A stretch of 64,000 nucleotides of DNA from Endozoicomonas gorgoniicola (GTDB taxonomy: Bacteria; Pseudomonadota; Gammaproteobacteria; Pseudomonadales; Endozoicomonadaceae): assembly GCF_025562715.2 (NCBI RefSeq), contig NZ_JAPFCC010000001.1:1134501-1198500 (forward strand), given 5' to 3'. This document shows positions 1 through 9,253 of this stretch, in pieces; within the stretch, counting starts at the first letter, position 1, and each line of letters begins with the position of its first letter. Both the position numbers and the translations under genes were made by a program. The notes under the pieces are model-generated. The model made no database searches. It was not told the DNA's origin and worked only from the letters and a program-made list of their open reading frames with translations.

Positions 1-702
1 TCCACTCATTGATTAAAACAGAAAAGAAAAGTAAGGGTAATGAATCATGGATTCTATTATGGGCGCCGTTAGTTGGGTGAACGGTATTCTCTGGGGGTAT
101 CTGCTGATTTTTCTGCTGGCAGGTACGGGAATCTGGTTTTCTATTAAGCTGAATTTTATTCAGGTTCGCTGGTTTAAAAAATCCATTCAATATACTTTTG
201 GCAAAGGCGACGGTTCTAAAGCAGATGGTCAGGGAATGTCGTCTTTTCAGTCTTTAACGACAGCGGTCGCTGCTCAGGTCGGTACAGGTAACCTTGCTGG
301 TGCTGCAACAGCCATAGCGGCGGGCGGCCCCGGTGCCATTTTCTGGATGTGGGTGACGGCATTCTTTGGTATGGGGACGGTGTTTGCAGAAGCTGTCCTG
401 GCGCAGGAATATAAAGAAGACATCAATGGTCAGGTACGGGGCGGTCCTGCCTTTTACCTCAGTAAAGGTGTTGGCTCGAAATTCCTTGCGGTTTTTTTTG
501 CGGTGTCCATTGTTATTGCCCTGGGCTTTATAGGCAATATGGTTCAGGCCAACTCCATTGGTGCAGCCTTTAATAATGCATTTTCTATCCCTCCTGTCGC
601 TACGGGTGTTGTGGTCGCTATTATGTCAGGCCTGATCTTCCGGGGTGGTGTCAGCAGTATTGCAGCGTTTACCAGTCGGGTTGTGCCGTTTATGGCCATC
701 CT

Positions 703-708
703 TTATAT
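703..708. repeat. Target-site duplication, left copy (TTATAT)
   Basis: The six bases immediately left of the IS are repeated exactly at 2442-2447 on its right. Deleting the IS plus one copy restores the symporter reading frame. Confidence 0.85.
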
Positions 709-2441
709 CCGTCATTCAGCACCTATATCAGGAATAAATCTCTTGGTACGGTCGACCAAGAATTGAAATGATGGTTAATTGCCTCTCCTGCAAGCCAACG
801 ACATGTTTTTCATGACCATCGACCAATAAAACATTAATTCCCTGAAAGCAAAAAAATACCCAGCGTGCAGTCGGATTCTGATAGGGCTTTCGCTTCATAT
901 CCGGAAAGAACCTACTCTGACGCTTTAATTCATGCCTGATTCGATGCTGTATCGCTGCGTAGACTAACAGGCAAAGCGTCATCACCATAAGCAACGCTTC
1001 TATACGTTCCGGCTTCTTTAAAAACAGCGAGGAGACCAGAAATTCAGGGCTTTTAAGAAACCGAAATCCACGCTCCACCGACTGCTGTGATTTATAAGTG
1101 CTCAACACTTCTGCTGAACTTAGCCGGCTCCTGTCCAGATCATTTGTTGCCAACACAAAGCACCCCAGGGAAGCCTCTGCTACTTTACGACAGTCAACGG
1201 ATACCCAAGGATGACCGCTGACATAATACTCCACGCTATCTGGTTTGCTGTCTTTCTCCGGACGTCCCACTTTGGTATAGCATGGTTTTGTCGTAATTAC
1301 AGGTTCTGCCTGACAATAATTGCTTTTTGATTGCCACTCATTGAACGCACGCAATGCGTCCGTTTCACACTTGAACGGTTTCTTCGCCAGCTTGCTGGTC
1401 AGTGCTTCCGCTTCTTTTTCTGACTTTTTCAACAGTTTTTTGAGCAGTGTTTTCTGTTCGCTTTTCCGAGCCTGTTCACTGCGAATCAGAACCCACCGTT
1501 GAGATACATCCGCATAGTCGGACAGTACTTCGCAGCTCTCATAACCTTCGGCATCTTCAACCGGTGTCATCGCACAAGAAGCGACACTGTCCACAAGCTC
1601 TCTTGCGGATTTTATTTTAGCCGGAACCCGGGTGATGAACTGTTGCTTTTGCTGATGCAATATCTGTACATTGTCTGTTGTATAAAGTGCAGCATCGCCG
1701 ATCAGGTAACGATTATTCAGCGCCTCTTTGTAGCATTTCAAATGCTTGCTGATGACTTTTTTAAAATTAGTGTTGTCGTTTATATTGCCACTGGATGCGG
1801 CCATGAATACGGGAATACCCGCCTGATTTTCAGTCATTAGGAGCAGTATCGCCTGATTTAATTCAGGTCGGTGATCTCTGCTGTATCCACGACAGATTTT
1901 AATGCAGTTCAGATCTTCTTCATCGACTTCAGACTCACTGTTATAACGACCGTCCACATGAAAGCTGGTTGAATCAAGATTCAGAGCATTACACGGCAGT
2001 TTCAAGACATTAACGGCCTTGACAGCCAGTGATAAATAGACCTCACTTACACCCAGTTCAAAAATTTGATCCAAGGCTCTGCCGAGTACACTTTCGTTGA
2101 TATGTTCCGGCTCTATACCCGGCCGAATAAGTTTATCCAGTGGTTTGTCGGCGTGAAACTCAGGGAACATGTGGAGTGTGCGAGCAGTGAAGCCCAGTCC
2201 GTTAAGCAGCATTGAGACAACGGTTTCTCCGAAGGAAATCTTTCTGGTTTCAGATTGGTTGGGAACCAGAGAATCCAAGAGGTTAGCGATCCCGAGCTCT
2301 TTGCACATACCGGCCACCAACCCCGTATGGTCGATGCGTTGAATGTGAAATTGATGAGGTTGCATGGCATATGCTCAGTCTGAAAATTTTTTACATTTTA
2401 GATGGTTTTAGGAAATTCTCAGATTAAGTGCTGAATGACGG
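709..2441 (-). mobile_element. Complete IS element, IS1634-type, inserted in the AGCS gene
   Basis: The element has imperfect terminal inverted repeats beginning CCGTCATTCAGCAC at both ends. The left end reads CCGTCATTCAGCACCTATAT, and the right end read inward is CCGTCATTCAGCACTTAATC. It is flanked by a 6-bp direct repeat TTATAT (703-708 and 2442-2447), consistent with the 5-6 bp target duplications of this family. It contains one full-length transposase gene on the minus strand and looks intact, so it may be active. Confidence 0.9.
728..2365 (-). CDS. IS1634-family transposase (DDE type)
   Basis: This 545-residue DDE transposase catalyses movement of the surrounding IS. The N-terminal ~100 residues resemble the DUF4277 region found in IS1634-type transposases. 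Candidate catalytic residues are Asp131 (in LNLDSTSFHVDG), Asp224 (in YLIGDAALYT) and Glu431 (in QQSVERGFRFLK). A Lys/Glu-rich helical stretch near residues 300-335 probably forms the insertion between the second Asp and the Glu. The reading frame is uninterrupted and fills almost the whole element. It lies antisense to the interrupted symporter gene. Family assignment rests on motif pattern and length; subgroup is uncertain. Confidence 0.88.
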   Translation of the reverse strand: MQPHQFHIQRIDHTGLVAGMCKELGIANLLDSLVPNQSETRKISFGETVVSMLLNGLGFTARTLHMFPEFHADKPLDKLIRPGIEPEHINESVLGRALDQIFELGVSEVYLSLAVKAVNVLKLPCNALNLDSTSFHVDGRYNSESEVDEEDLNCIKICRGYSRDHRPELNQAILLLMTENQAGIPVFMAASSGNINDNTNFKKVISKHLKCYKEALNNRYLIGDAALYTTDNVQILHQQKQQFITRVPAKIKSARELVDSVASCAMTPVEDAEGYESCEVLSDYADVSQRWVLIRSEQARKSEQKTLLKKLLKKSEKEAEALTSKLAKKPFKCETDALRAFNEWQSKSNYCQAEPVITTKPCYTKVGRPEKDSKPDSVEYYVSGHPWVSVDCRKVAEASLGCFVLATNDLDRSRLSSAEVLSTYKSQQSVERGFRFLKSPEFLVSSLFLKKPERIEALLMVMTLCLLVYAAIQHRIRHELKRQSRFFPDMKRKPYQNPTARWVFFCFQGINVLLVDGHEKHVVGLQERQLTIISILGRPYQEIYS

Positions 2442-2447
2442 TTATAT
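2442..2447. repeat. Target-site duplication, right copy (TTATAT)
   Basis: This is the exact repeat of 703-708, abutting the right terminal inverted repeat of the IS. Confidence 0.85.
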
Positions 2448-3171
2448 CATCGGTTCACTGTGGATTCTGGTGACCAACCTGCCTGCGGTAGTTGCCGGAC
2501 TGAAAATGATTTTTATTGGTGCCTTTGACCCTATGGCTGCTACGGGTGGTGTTCTGGGCGCAACTATTAAAGAAGCGGTTCGTTATGGTGTTGCGCGTGG
2601 TCTTTTTTCCAATGAAGCGGGTATGGGTTCTACGCCTCATGCTCATGCTGTCGCGAAGGTAAAGCACCCGGCTGAGCAGGGTGCGGTCGCTATGTTCGGG
2701 GTGTTCTTTGATACGTTTATCATCCTGACTATCACTGCCCTGGTTATTCTGACCGTACCTGTTGATGGCACCATGACCGGTATTGCCCTGACCCAGAGTG
2801 CTTTCAGTGCCAGTATGGGCAGCTTTGGTGGTGTATTTATCGCCGTTGCATTGCTCTTCTTCGCATTCTCAACCATTGTTGGCTGGTATTTCTTTGGCGA
2901 AGCAAATATTCGCTATCTGTTCCGCAGTGATAAAGCGGTCAGCGTTTATGGCTGGCTGGTGATGCTGTTTGTTTTGCTGGGCTGTATGCTGAAAGTGGAG
3001 CTGGTCTGGGAGCTGGCGGATATGTTTAACGGAATGATGGTTCTGCCTAACCTGATTGGTTTGCTGATACTGGGTAAAGTCGTCACCAAACGAGTCAGAG
3101 AGTTTGAAAAAGACGACAGTGGTGAAAAAGACAGGGAATTGAAAGAAGCGACAGAATAAATTCTTTTCCAG

Positions 3172-3205
3172 AAGCCATCGGTTCTGATAAAAGCGATGGC
3201 TTTTA
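3172..3205 (+). terminator. Rho-independent terminator after the AGCS symporter gene
   Basis: A 9-bp perfect stem (AAGCCATCG / CGATGGCTT) with a 13-nt loop runs into a short T tract, 13 bp after the symporter stop codon. Confidence 0.75.
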
Positions 3206-3253
3206 TCGCTCAATGTCAAAATGACCTCGCACGGAGGTGTGGTAATGGTCTGT

Positions 3254-4051
3254 TTACTGTAGTGAGCATCCAGAATTCCAATTAAAATAGGTGAAGGGTT
3301 GCAACGATTGTTGGAATGGTTCTGTTAATGCTTGTAGCGGAGCTGTTGATGTTCGAGACGAACTACTTTGTCTGAATAGATTAAGCGCATTATTTTCGTC
3401 TATCCAAAATAAAAATATAAAATGTGCATTCCCAGTGTTCGAATCAGAGGTAAAAAATGGGAGTAATGAGTCATAGAATTGATTTAACCCCTTATTGAGA
3501 GCTTTAGATAAGTCATTCTTTTGTGCAGTAATATCTCCTTGTATCTTGAGAAGAGTCTTACGTGAAGAATTATCATTAAATTCTTGGCTTGACTCGTTTG
3601 ATTGAATGGATGTGGAGGAAGAAGATTGTACGGAAGAACGTTGTACGGTTACCTCAAAAACTGACAGCCTGTTTACTTCAGCAAGTCGTTGTCTTACTAA
3701 ATTACTATAAACTGAAAGGTCAATGTCAGGATTAGCCACTGATTGTCCAGTGCTAATGCATTCAAAATCATTTAAAATATCTGTTCTTAATCTCTCCATA
3801 AACTCACTGAGTTGCTCAACTTTGTTATCAGATTCCGGAGAATCTTCACCATTGGACGTTGAAGAAACTGAAACACTCAAGGCAGGGTTTTCTTCAGAGG
3901 TATTGGTGGACTGTGTAGAATTTTGGGGGGAAGCTGTTGAAGTTTGAGAGTTTATCGATAAGTTTATTTTTTTACCTGCATACAGTGGAAAAGCTAAAAA
4001 AAGCTGTCCCAATATCAACCAGGTTGATAGTTTTTTTGCTGTTAAATGCAA
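3254..4051 (-). CDS. Hypothetical secreted protein, Ser-rich
   Basis: This is a 265-residue protein of unknown function. It has a clear N-terminal signal peptide: basic MHLTAKK, a hydrophobic core and a cleavage-like FPLYAGKK at about residues 22-28, so it is probably exported to the periplasm or beyond. After the signal come Ser/Thr/Asn-rich low-complexity stretches (residues ~30-70 and ~135-160) around a more ordinary core. The C-terminus contains HFIFLFWIDENNALNLF and ends near a lone Cys. The start is a TTG at 4051, chosen because AAGGAG lies 7 bases upstream. The gene is more AT-rich than its neighbours, which hints at acquisition. No family is recognised. Confidence 0.6.
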   Translation of the reverse strand: MHLTAKKLSTWLILGQLFLAFPLYAGKKINLSINSQTSTASPQNSTQSTNTSEENPALSVSVSSTSNGEDSPESDNKVEQLSEFMERLRTDILNDFECISTGQSVANPDIDLSVYSNLVRQRLAEVNRLSVFEVTVQRSSVQSSSSTSIQSNESSQEFNDNSSRKTLLKIQGDITAQKNDLSKALNKGLNQFYDSLLPFFTSDSNTGNAHFIFLFWIDENNALNLFRQSSSSRTSTAPLQALTEPFQQSLQPFTYFNWNSGCSLQ

Positions 4052-4424
4052 AATATTTCTCCTTGATTGTGACTATTCGGCTCAAAAAAATAATTCAGTT
4101 GCTTTCCGTTGGTTGCCGGTCACGTCTGAGAGGGCGTAGTTTTAACCTGAGGCAAGCAACAGGCGGTTGTTAAAAATAGTACATTTTCAATCTTCTGCCT
4201 TCTTCATCATGACCGGGTTTGCAAACAGAACTCTGTTGCAATGATAATTTGGAATTCGGGAGCCGTTTAAATTATGAAAGAGAATAAAAACCTGGAAACT
4301 ATCACTGAGTTTCCGAGTAGGCATGAGCTTGATAACCAAATCACTTATGTGACTCTATGTCAGACAGGAGACTACTGTTCAAAAAGTGGCTGTATAAACA
4401 GCCACTCTACGGATATTCAGGCAG
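4052..4424. other. Intergenic region between the secreted protein and the TRAP operon
   Basis: No gene is visible in these ~370 bases. They hold the RBS and presumed promoter of the minus-strand secreted protein near 4052-4100. At the far end is the terminator of the TRAP operon (4381-4406). The middle shows nothing recognisable. Confidence 0.5.
4381..4406 (-). terminator. Rho-independent terminator of the TRAP transporter operon
   Basis: On the minus strand an 8-bp perfect stem (AGTGGCTG / CAGCCACT, 6-nt loop) is followed by a run of Ts. It lies 19 bp beyond the permease stop codon. Confidence 0.8.
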
Positions 4425-7007
4425 TTAGCTAACTGCAACCGGCTTGGCCAGTTGACTACGTCGACGCTGCCCTAGAAAAATCAACCCAAGCAGCAACAGG
4501 GCCGGAATCCAGATCAATTCTCTGGGTGGTCGTTCCACCGGAATTTCCAGACGATTAAGGCTCCAGTCAAAATCAATACCGGCGGATTCTGCCGGGCTGT
4601 CAAAGCGGATCATATCCACCTTGAGTTCGCCGTCAGACTGATAAGTTTGCAGGCCCATAAAGCTGAGTTGTTGCTCCGCACCTGTTTCAGAACCCGTGGG
4701 TAGAATACTGAGTTTGCTGACCATTCTGCCATCGAGATTTTCTCCGGACACCCAGAGTCGGATTTCGTCATCCAGTGGTGCTTTCTCCAGCCCGGCAATA
4801 ATCTGCTCACCTTCAAAGGTTTCATAAGGATCATAAATCTGATCCCACCAGAAACCGGGACGGAACAGGGTAAAGGCGATCAACAATAAACCAATGGTCT
4901 CATACCAGCGGGTTTTGGTTAGCCAGTAACCCTGGGTAGCCGTCGCAAAAACCAGCATGGCAACCAGGGCGCCTGATACCACCAGAACCAGTTGCAGCCA
5001 GCTAGTCACACCAATCAGTAACAGTTCGGTGTTAAAGATAAACATAAACGGCAGAACTGCGGTACGGATATCGTAGGTGAAACCCTGAATACCGGTCCGG
5101 ATCGGGTCGGAACGGGCGATCGCTGCGGCAGCAAACGCAGCCAGCCCTACCGGAGGCGTATCATCCGCCAGAATGCCAAAGTAGAAGACAAACAGGTGTA
5201 CGGCGATCAGTGGGACGATCAGTCCGGACTGGGCTCCCAGGGTAACAATGACCGGTGTCATCAGGGTCGAAACAACAATGTAGTTGGCGGTGGTTGGCAG
5301 TCCCATGCCCAGCACCAGACAAATCACCGCAGTGAACACCAGCATAAGGATGATATTGCCGCCGGAAATCCATTCCACAAACTCGGTCATCACCAGCCCG
5401 ATACCCGTCAGGGTAACGGCACCCACAACAATACCGGCGGTAGCGGTGGCGACACCGATGCCAATCATATTGCGTGCGCCACCTAACAGGCCATTGAGCA
5501 TATCGAACCAGCCTTGCCTGATTTCACTGACGTCAGGTTGTTTACGAAATAGGGAGAGCAGGGGTTTATGGGTCAGGGTGATCACAATCATGACCAGGGT
5601 TGACCAGAATGCAGACAGTCCCGGAGAGAAGCGTTCAACAGTCAGGCACCAGAGCAGTACGACAATGGGCAATAAATAATAAAGACCGCGTTTCAGTGTC
5701 GGGCCGGGCTCGGGCGTATGGCTGAGCGTGGCTTCAGTATCTTCAGGCAGGTCCGGTTGCAGCGAGGCAAGCTTCACAAGACCCACGTAGCTCATCAGCA
5801 AGGCACTACCAATAATGTACTGGGCATAGTCGCCCATATAGCTTCGGGTCCAGCCAATACTGTAATAGACGGCAGCCCCCATAATGCAAAGCCCGGCAAA
5901 GGTTCCGGTAAACGACAGCAATGCCTGTAGTTTGGTGCGGGTGTGCCTGCGTGGCAAACCTTCCATTCCGGCTTTAACCGCTTCAAGGTGAACGATATAG
6001 AACAGGGCAATGTAGGAGATAATGGCGGGCAGCAATGCCGCCTTGATTACTTCCAGATAGGAAATTCCGACATACTCCACCATGAGAAAGGCAGCAGCCC
6101 CCATAATGGGTGGAGTCAGCTGACCATTGGTGGAGGCGGCGACTTCTATGGCCCCGGCTTTATGAGGAGGGAAGCCCACCCGTTTCATCAATGGAATGGT
6201 AAAGGTTCCGGTGGTGACAACGTTAGCAATGGATGAACCAGACACCACACCACTCAGGCCAGAAGACACCACTGCCGCCTTGGCAGGACCCCCGCGCATG
6301 TGGCCCAGCAGAGAGAAAGCTACCTGAATGAAGTAGTTTCCGGCACCGGCTCTTTCCAGCAGTGCGCCAAACAGTACAAACATAAAGACAAAGTTAGTGG
6401 ATACCCCCAGCGCAACTCCGAACACCCCTTCAGTGGTGATCCAGAAGTGGGACATGGCTTTATTAAAACTGGCGCCTTTATGGGCTATAACGTCCGGCAT
6501 ATAGGGGCCGGCAAAGGCATAGGTAATAAACACCAGGGCGACCACCATCAACGGTGGTCCTAACGCACGACGGGTGGCTTCCAGTAGCAGAGTAATGCCG
6601 GAAGCTGCGATAAACAGATCCATGGTTGTTGGTGCGCCGGAGCGATAAGCCAGCTCGGTGCTGAACAGATACAGATAGGCCGAACTGAAACTGGCCAGTA
6701 GCGCCATGATCCAGTCGTAAAAAGGTATGTGATTCCTATACGACTTACGACGTGCAGGGAATGCCATAAAGGCAAGAAAAACGGCAAAGCTCAAATGAAT
6801 GGCACGCGCCTGAGTGTCATTGAAAATACCGGCTTTGAAAATAAAAGGCAGTGGTGATGCATACCAGAGTTGAAACAGAGACCAGCAGAGTGTAACAGCA
6901 AGGATTAGCCGACCAGTAAGACCGACCGGGCTACGTGCTCCCTGATCAGACTGCCGGGCTATTTTCTGTGCTTCCCTGAGCGCCTCTTTTGACGTGTTGA
7001 CTTCCAT
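4425..7007 (-). CDS. TRAP transporter permease, fused small and large subunits (TAXI type)
   Basis: This 860-residue inner-membrane protein fuses the DctQ-like small and DctM-like large TRAP subunits, as is usual for TAXI-TRAP systems. It uses an ion gradient to import solutes delivered by the periplasmic binding protein encoded just upstream. Four N-terminal membrane segments (~30-150) precede a long DctM-type region with VVSGLSGVVSGSSIANVVTTGTFTIPLMKR and GLPTTANYIVVSTLMTP. The C-terminal ~130 residues form a soluble stretch plus a final membrane helix, matching the DUF3394-type tail seen in this subgroup. It is probably co-transcribed with the binding protein, 97 bp upstream. The substrate cannot be told from sequence. 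Confidence 0.92.
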   Translation of the reverse strand: MEVNTSKEALREAQKIARQSDQGARSPVGLTGRLILAVTLCWSLFQLWYASPLPFIFKAGIFNDTQARAIHLSFAVFLAFMAFPARRKSYRNHIPFYDWIMALLASFSSAYLYLFSTELAYRSGAPTTMDLFIAASGITLLLEATRRALGPPLMVVALVFITYAFAGPYMPDVIAHKGASFNKAMSHFWITTEGVFGVALGVSTNFVFMFVLFGALLERAGAGNYFIQVAFSLLGHMRGGPAKAAVVSSGLSGVVSGSSIANVVTTGTFTIPLMKRVGFPPHKAGAIEVAASTNGQLTPPIMGAAAFLMVEYVGISYLEVIKAALLPAIISYIALFYIVHLEAVKAGMEGLPRRHTRTKLQALLSFTGTFAGLCIMGAAVYYSIGWTRSYMGDYAQYIIGSALLMSYVGLVKLASLQPDLPEDTEATLSHTPEPGPTLKRGLYYLLPIVVLLWCLTVERFSPGLSAFWSTLVMIVITLTHKPLLSLFRKQPDVSEIRQGWFDMLNGLLGGARNMIGIGVATATAGIVVGAVTLTGIGLVMTEFVEWISGGNIILMLVFTAVICLVLGMGLPTTANYIVVSTLMTPVIVTLGAQSGLIVPLIAVHLFVFYFGILADDTPPVGLAAFAAAAIARSDPIRTGIQGFTYDIRTAVLPFMFIFNTELLLIGVTSWLQLVLVVSGALVAMLVFATATQGYWLTKTRWYETIGLLLIAFTLFRPGFWWDQIYDPYETFEGEQIIAGLEKAPLDDEIRLWVSGENLDGRMVSKLSILPTGSETGAEQQLSFMGLQTYQSDGELKVDMIRFDSPAESAGIDFDWSLNRLEIPVERPPRELIWIPALLLLGLIFLGQRRRSQLAKPVAVS

Positions 7008-7053
7008 GGGGATACCTGACCTGAACGTTAACCGAAGATACTCGCAAACGGCA

Positions 7054-7079
7054 GCAAAACCCGGTTAACCGGGTTTTGC
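7054..7079 (-). other. Strong palindrome between the TRAP binding-protein and permease genes
   Basis: An 11-bp perfect inverted repeat (GCAAAACCCGG / CCGGGTTTTGC, TTAA centre) sits in the intergenic gap. The T-run is inside the stem, so it is not a classical terminator. A likely role is to stabilise the upstream mRNA or to partly terminate, giving more binding protein than permease. Confidence 0.55.
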
Positions 7080-7103
7080 CATTGCATGATTGACGGACAA
7101 GAA

Positions 7104-8090
7104 TTACTTCTTGATCAGGCCTGCTTCCATAAAGTAGCGTTTTGCGCCTTCGTGCAGAGGGGCGGAAAGGCCGTCAGAGATCATCTCTTCCTTCTTCAGG
7201 GTGCCAAATGCCTGGTGCATCTGCTTGAAGGTGGACAGGTCTTCGAACACGGATTTGGTCACCTGATAAACGGTTTCATCGCTCAAACGGGTTGAGGCAA
7301 CAAAAGTAGCGGCAACACCAAAGGTCTGTACATCGACGTCGTTACCACGGTACATGCCACCGGGAATGGTAGCGGTACGGTAATAAGGGTTTTCGCTGAG
7401 CAGTTTTTCAACGGCTGGGCCAGTGACGGTGACAAGGTTGGTGTCACAAGAGGTCGTGGCTTCTTTCAGGGAACCACTGGGATGGCCTGCGGTGAACACA
7501 AACGCATCAATCTTGTTGTCACACAGGGCTTTGGCCTGTTCAGAGGACTTGAGTTCAGAGGTCAGTGAAAAGGCTTTGGTGGTCCACCCTTTGGCGGCCA
7601 TTATTTGCTCCATGGTGCCGCGCTGGCCGGAACCCGGGTTGCCAATATTGACCCGCTTGCCTTTCAGGTCATCAAACGTCTTGATGTTGGCGTCTTTACG
7701 GGCAAGGACAGTGAAGGCTTCCGGGTGCAGGGAGAAGACTGCCCGCAGCTCTTTATCCGGGCCATTGGACTCAAATTTGCTGGTGCCGTTGGTGGCATGA
7801 TATTGCCAGTCGGACTGAACAATACCCATGTCCATGTCACCTGCACGAATGGTGTTCAGGTTGTAGCTGGAACCACCGGTAGACTCAACAGAACAGCGAA
7901 TACCAGTATCTTTGCGGGTTCTGTTAACCAGCCGGCAGATGGCGCCACCGGTCGGGTAGTAAACTCCGGTTACCCCGCCGGTACCGATGGTGACAAACTG
8001 CTGTTGAACGGTTTGAGCATTGGCGCTGACTGAAGAAACCGCTATGCTCGCTCCAAAAATGGCCATACTTAATTTTTTTAGTAATGTCAT
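7104..8090 (-). CDS. TAXI-family TRAP transporter solute-binding protein
   Basis: This 328-residue periplasmic receptor captures the substrate for the adjacent TRAP permease. The signal peptide is clear (MTLLKKLSMAIFGASIAVSSVSANAQ, cleavage near residue 25). The mature protein begins with the TAXI signature region QQFVTIGTGGVTGVYYPTGGAICRLVNRTRK, followed by CSVESTGGSSYNLNTIRAGDMDMGIVQSDW. Further conserved pieces are DLKGKRVNIGNPGSGQRGTME and FVFTAGHPSGSLKEATTSC. The length is typical of the family. It is the first gene of the operon. Substrates of characterised relatives include glutamate and other carboxylates; the ligand here is unknown. Confidence 0.93.
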   Translation of the reverse strand: MTLLKKLSMAIFGASIAVSSVSANAQTVQQQFVTIGTGGVTGVYYPTGGAICRLVNRTRKDTGIRCSVESTGGSSYNLNTIRAGDMDMGIVQSDWQYHATNGTSKFESNGPDKELRAVFSLHPEAFTVLARKDANIKTFDDLKGKRVNIGNPGSGQRGTMEQIMAAKGWTTKAFSLTSELKSSEQAKALCDNKIDAFVFTAGHPSGSLKEATTSCDTNLVTVTGPAVEKLLSENPYYRTATIPGGMYRGNDVDVQTFGVAATFVASTRLSDETVYQVTKSVFEDLSTFKQMHQAFGTLKKEEMISDGLSAPLHEGAKRYFMEAGLIKK

Positions 8091-8434
8091 TGGCTATTCT
8101 CTGTTGTGGTTATTGTCGTTTTTGCTACTTCCTGTTCATGGCTATTTGCCACAAAACTCCATTTGTATCATCAGGGAAACTGAAACCTGATTACAAGGCA
8201 CCAGTTGTATATCATACTTTTTTTATTCATTAAACTGCCTTGTAGCAATGTTTCAGACCATTTAGCTACCCTTTTGTTTTTAAATCTGTGCCCTTATGAG
8301 GGAAAACGGATCTATTCTTATAAGGTTGTGAAAGTGTCAGATTTCTGAATCGTCTGGTATGAATAGCGATATATGAAGGCGAAGGAGCATTTTTTACCTT
8401 TACGACAGGGCTTTTAGCCCTTGAGGAGTAAGAC
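8091..8434. promoter_or_regulatory. Divergent promoter region upstream of the TRAP operon, with an inverted repeat
   Basis: This 344-bp gap separates the minus-strand TRAP operon from a plus-strand hypothetical gene, so it should hold both promoters. It contains an inverted repeat TACAAGGCA (8192-8200) / TGCCTTGTA (8236-8244) separated by an AT-rich 35-bp spacer, with AGTT/AACT extending it inward. This could be an operator or an mRNA hairpin. No confident -35/-10 pair is assigned. Confidence 0.35.
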
Positions 8435-9148
8435 ATGCCGTCATGGTACGACCGAAGAAAGTACAGCAAAGGATTGAGGGATGTTGCTGAGACTCACCGT
8501 TCAGAGCAGTTTCGGGAAGACCGGTTCAGGCGACAGTACTTTCTGAGTAAATTTGAATTACGAGCCAGAGGGTATGAGAGAATTATACTTAAACAAGGGT
8601 GTGGTTGTGTTATTCATGGATCGTTTGATGGCTTTATTTCAGTGAATCATTGCACCATTAAATTAACGCAACCCAAACCCCCCGGAGGTCAAAGACCTGC
8701 ACCAGAATTTGTAGTGGCTGTTTGCATGATTCCACCCCATAGAAGGGTCTCGTTAGATGTCAAAGTAGAGGGTAAATCTAAGGCTGCGTCGCCCCTGGTC
8801 GAGTTTTGGCATTCAACAGATGCTGTTGGTTCCAGCAATTATAGCCCGGATACATTGTTGATGAGGGTCAAGCACTTTGCCTCCGCAAGTAAGGCTAATA
8901 TCGCAGAGGCCAGAATGCTTCTATCCGATATTGCTTTCACCATGCCACCAGCAAACTCTGAAATAAAGGATCACCAGGGCTATTTCATTGACAGAAGAGG
9001 TTCGGGACAAGATTTTATTGAGTGTGCCGCTCTGGAAATAACGGGTAGTCAGGATAAAGACTTCTGTTACCCGATTATGATAAAACGTGATATGGAAAAG
9101 ATCTTGCGACTGGTCGAAGAAGAAGAAGATACAAGCGAAAAAGGGTAG
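8435..9148 (+). CDS. Hypothetical protein
   Basis: This is a 237-residue soluble-looking protein with no recognised domain. The N-terminal ~50 residues are strongly basic and Arg-rich (DRRKYSKGLR, EDRFRRQYFLSKFELRARGYER). A Cys pair follows in KQGCGCVIHGSF (about residues 55-57), and the C-terminus is acidic (RLVEEEEDTSEKG). There is no signal peptide or membrane segment. The ATG at 8435 is preceded by GAGGAG at good spacing, so translation is credible. It stands alone between the divergent TRAP operon and ychJ. Function is unknown. Confidence 0.6.
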   Translation: MPSWYDRRKYSKGLRDVAETHRSEQFREDRFRRQYFLSKFELRARGYERIILKQGCGCVIHGSFDGFISVNHCTIKLTQPKPPGGQRPAPEFVVAVCMIPPHRRVSLDVKVEGKSKAASPLVEFWHSTDAVGSSNYSPDTLLMRVKHFASASKANIAEARMLLSDIAFTMPPANSEIKDHQGYFIDRRGSGQDFIECAALEITGSQDKDFCYPIMIKRDMEKILRLVEEEEDTSEKG

Positions 9149-9253
9149 TATGCAACACCCCGGGGATGGGTATTCTGCCAGCTGTTATAAACCCGGCTAC
9201 CTGTTTGTGGAACCAGCCCCGGGCTTGAGTTATTGATTTTCAGGAACCTGTCA

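Larger units (their letters stand above)
47..3159 (+). pseudogene. Na+/alanine symporter (AGCS family), interrupted by an insertion sequence
   Basis: This gene encodes an inner-membrane sodium:amino-acid (alanine/glycine) symporter of the AGCS/AlsT family. The 5' part (47-708) carries the N-terminal membrane segments and the conserved GTGNLAGAATAI stretch. The 3' part (2448-3159) carries GLFSNEAGMGSTPHAHA, a family hallmark. A 1733-bp IS lies between them. Removing the IS and one copy of the TTATAT duplication joins the halves in frame (…MAILYI/IGSLWIL…) into about 457 residues, the normal family length. The start ATG at 47 follows a GGGTAATGAATC spacer. As it stands, the upstream fragment reads into the IS and stops at 766, so transport function is presumably lost. 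Nothing else in the coding sequence looks decayed, which suggests a recent insertion. Confidence 0.9.
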
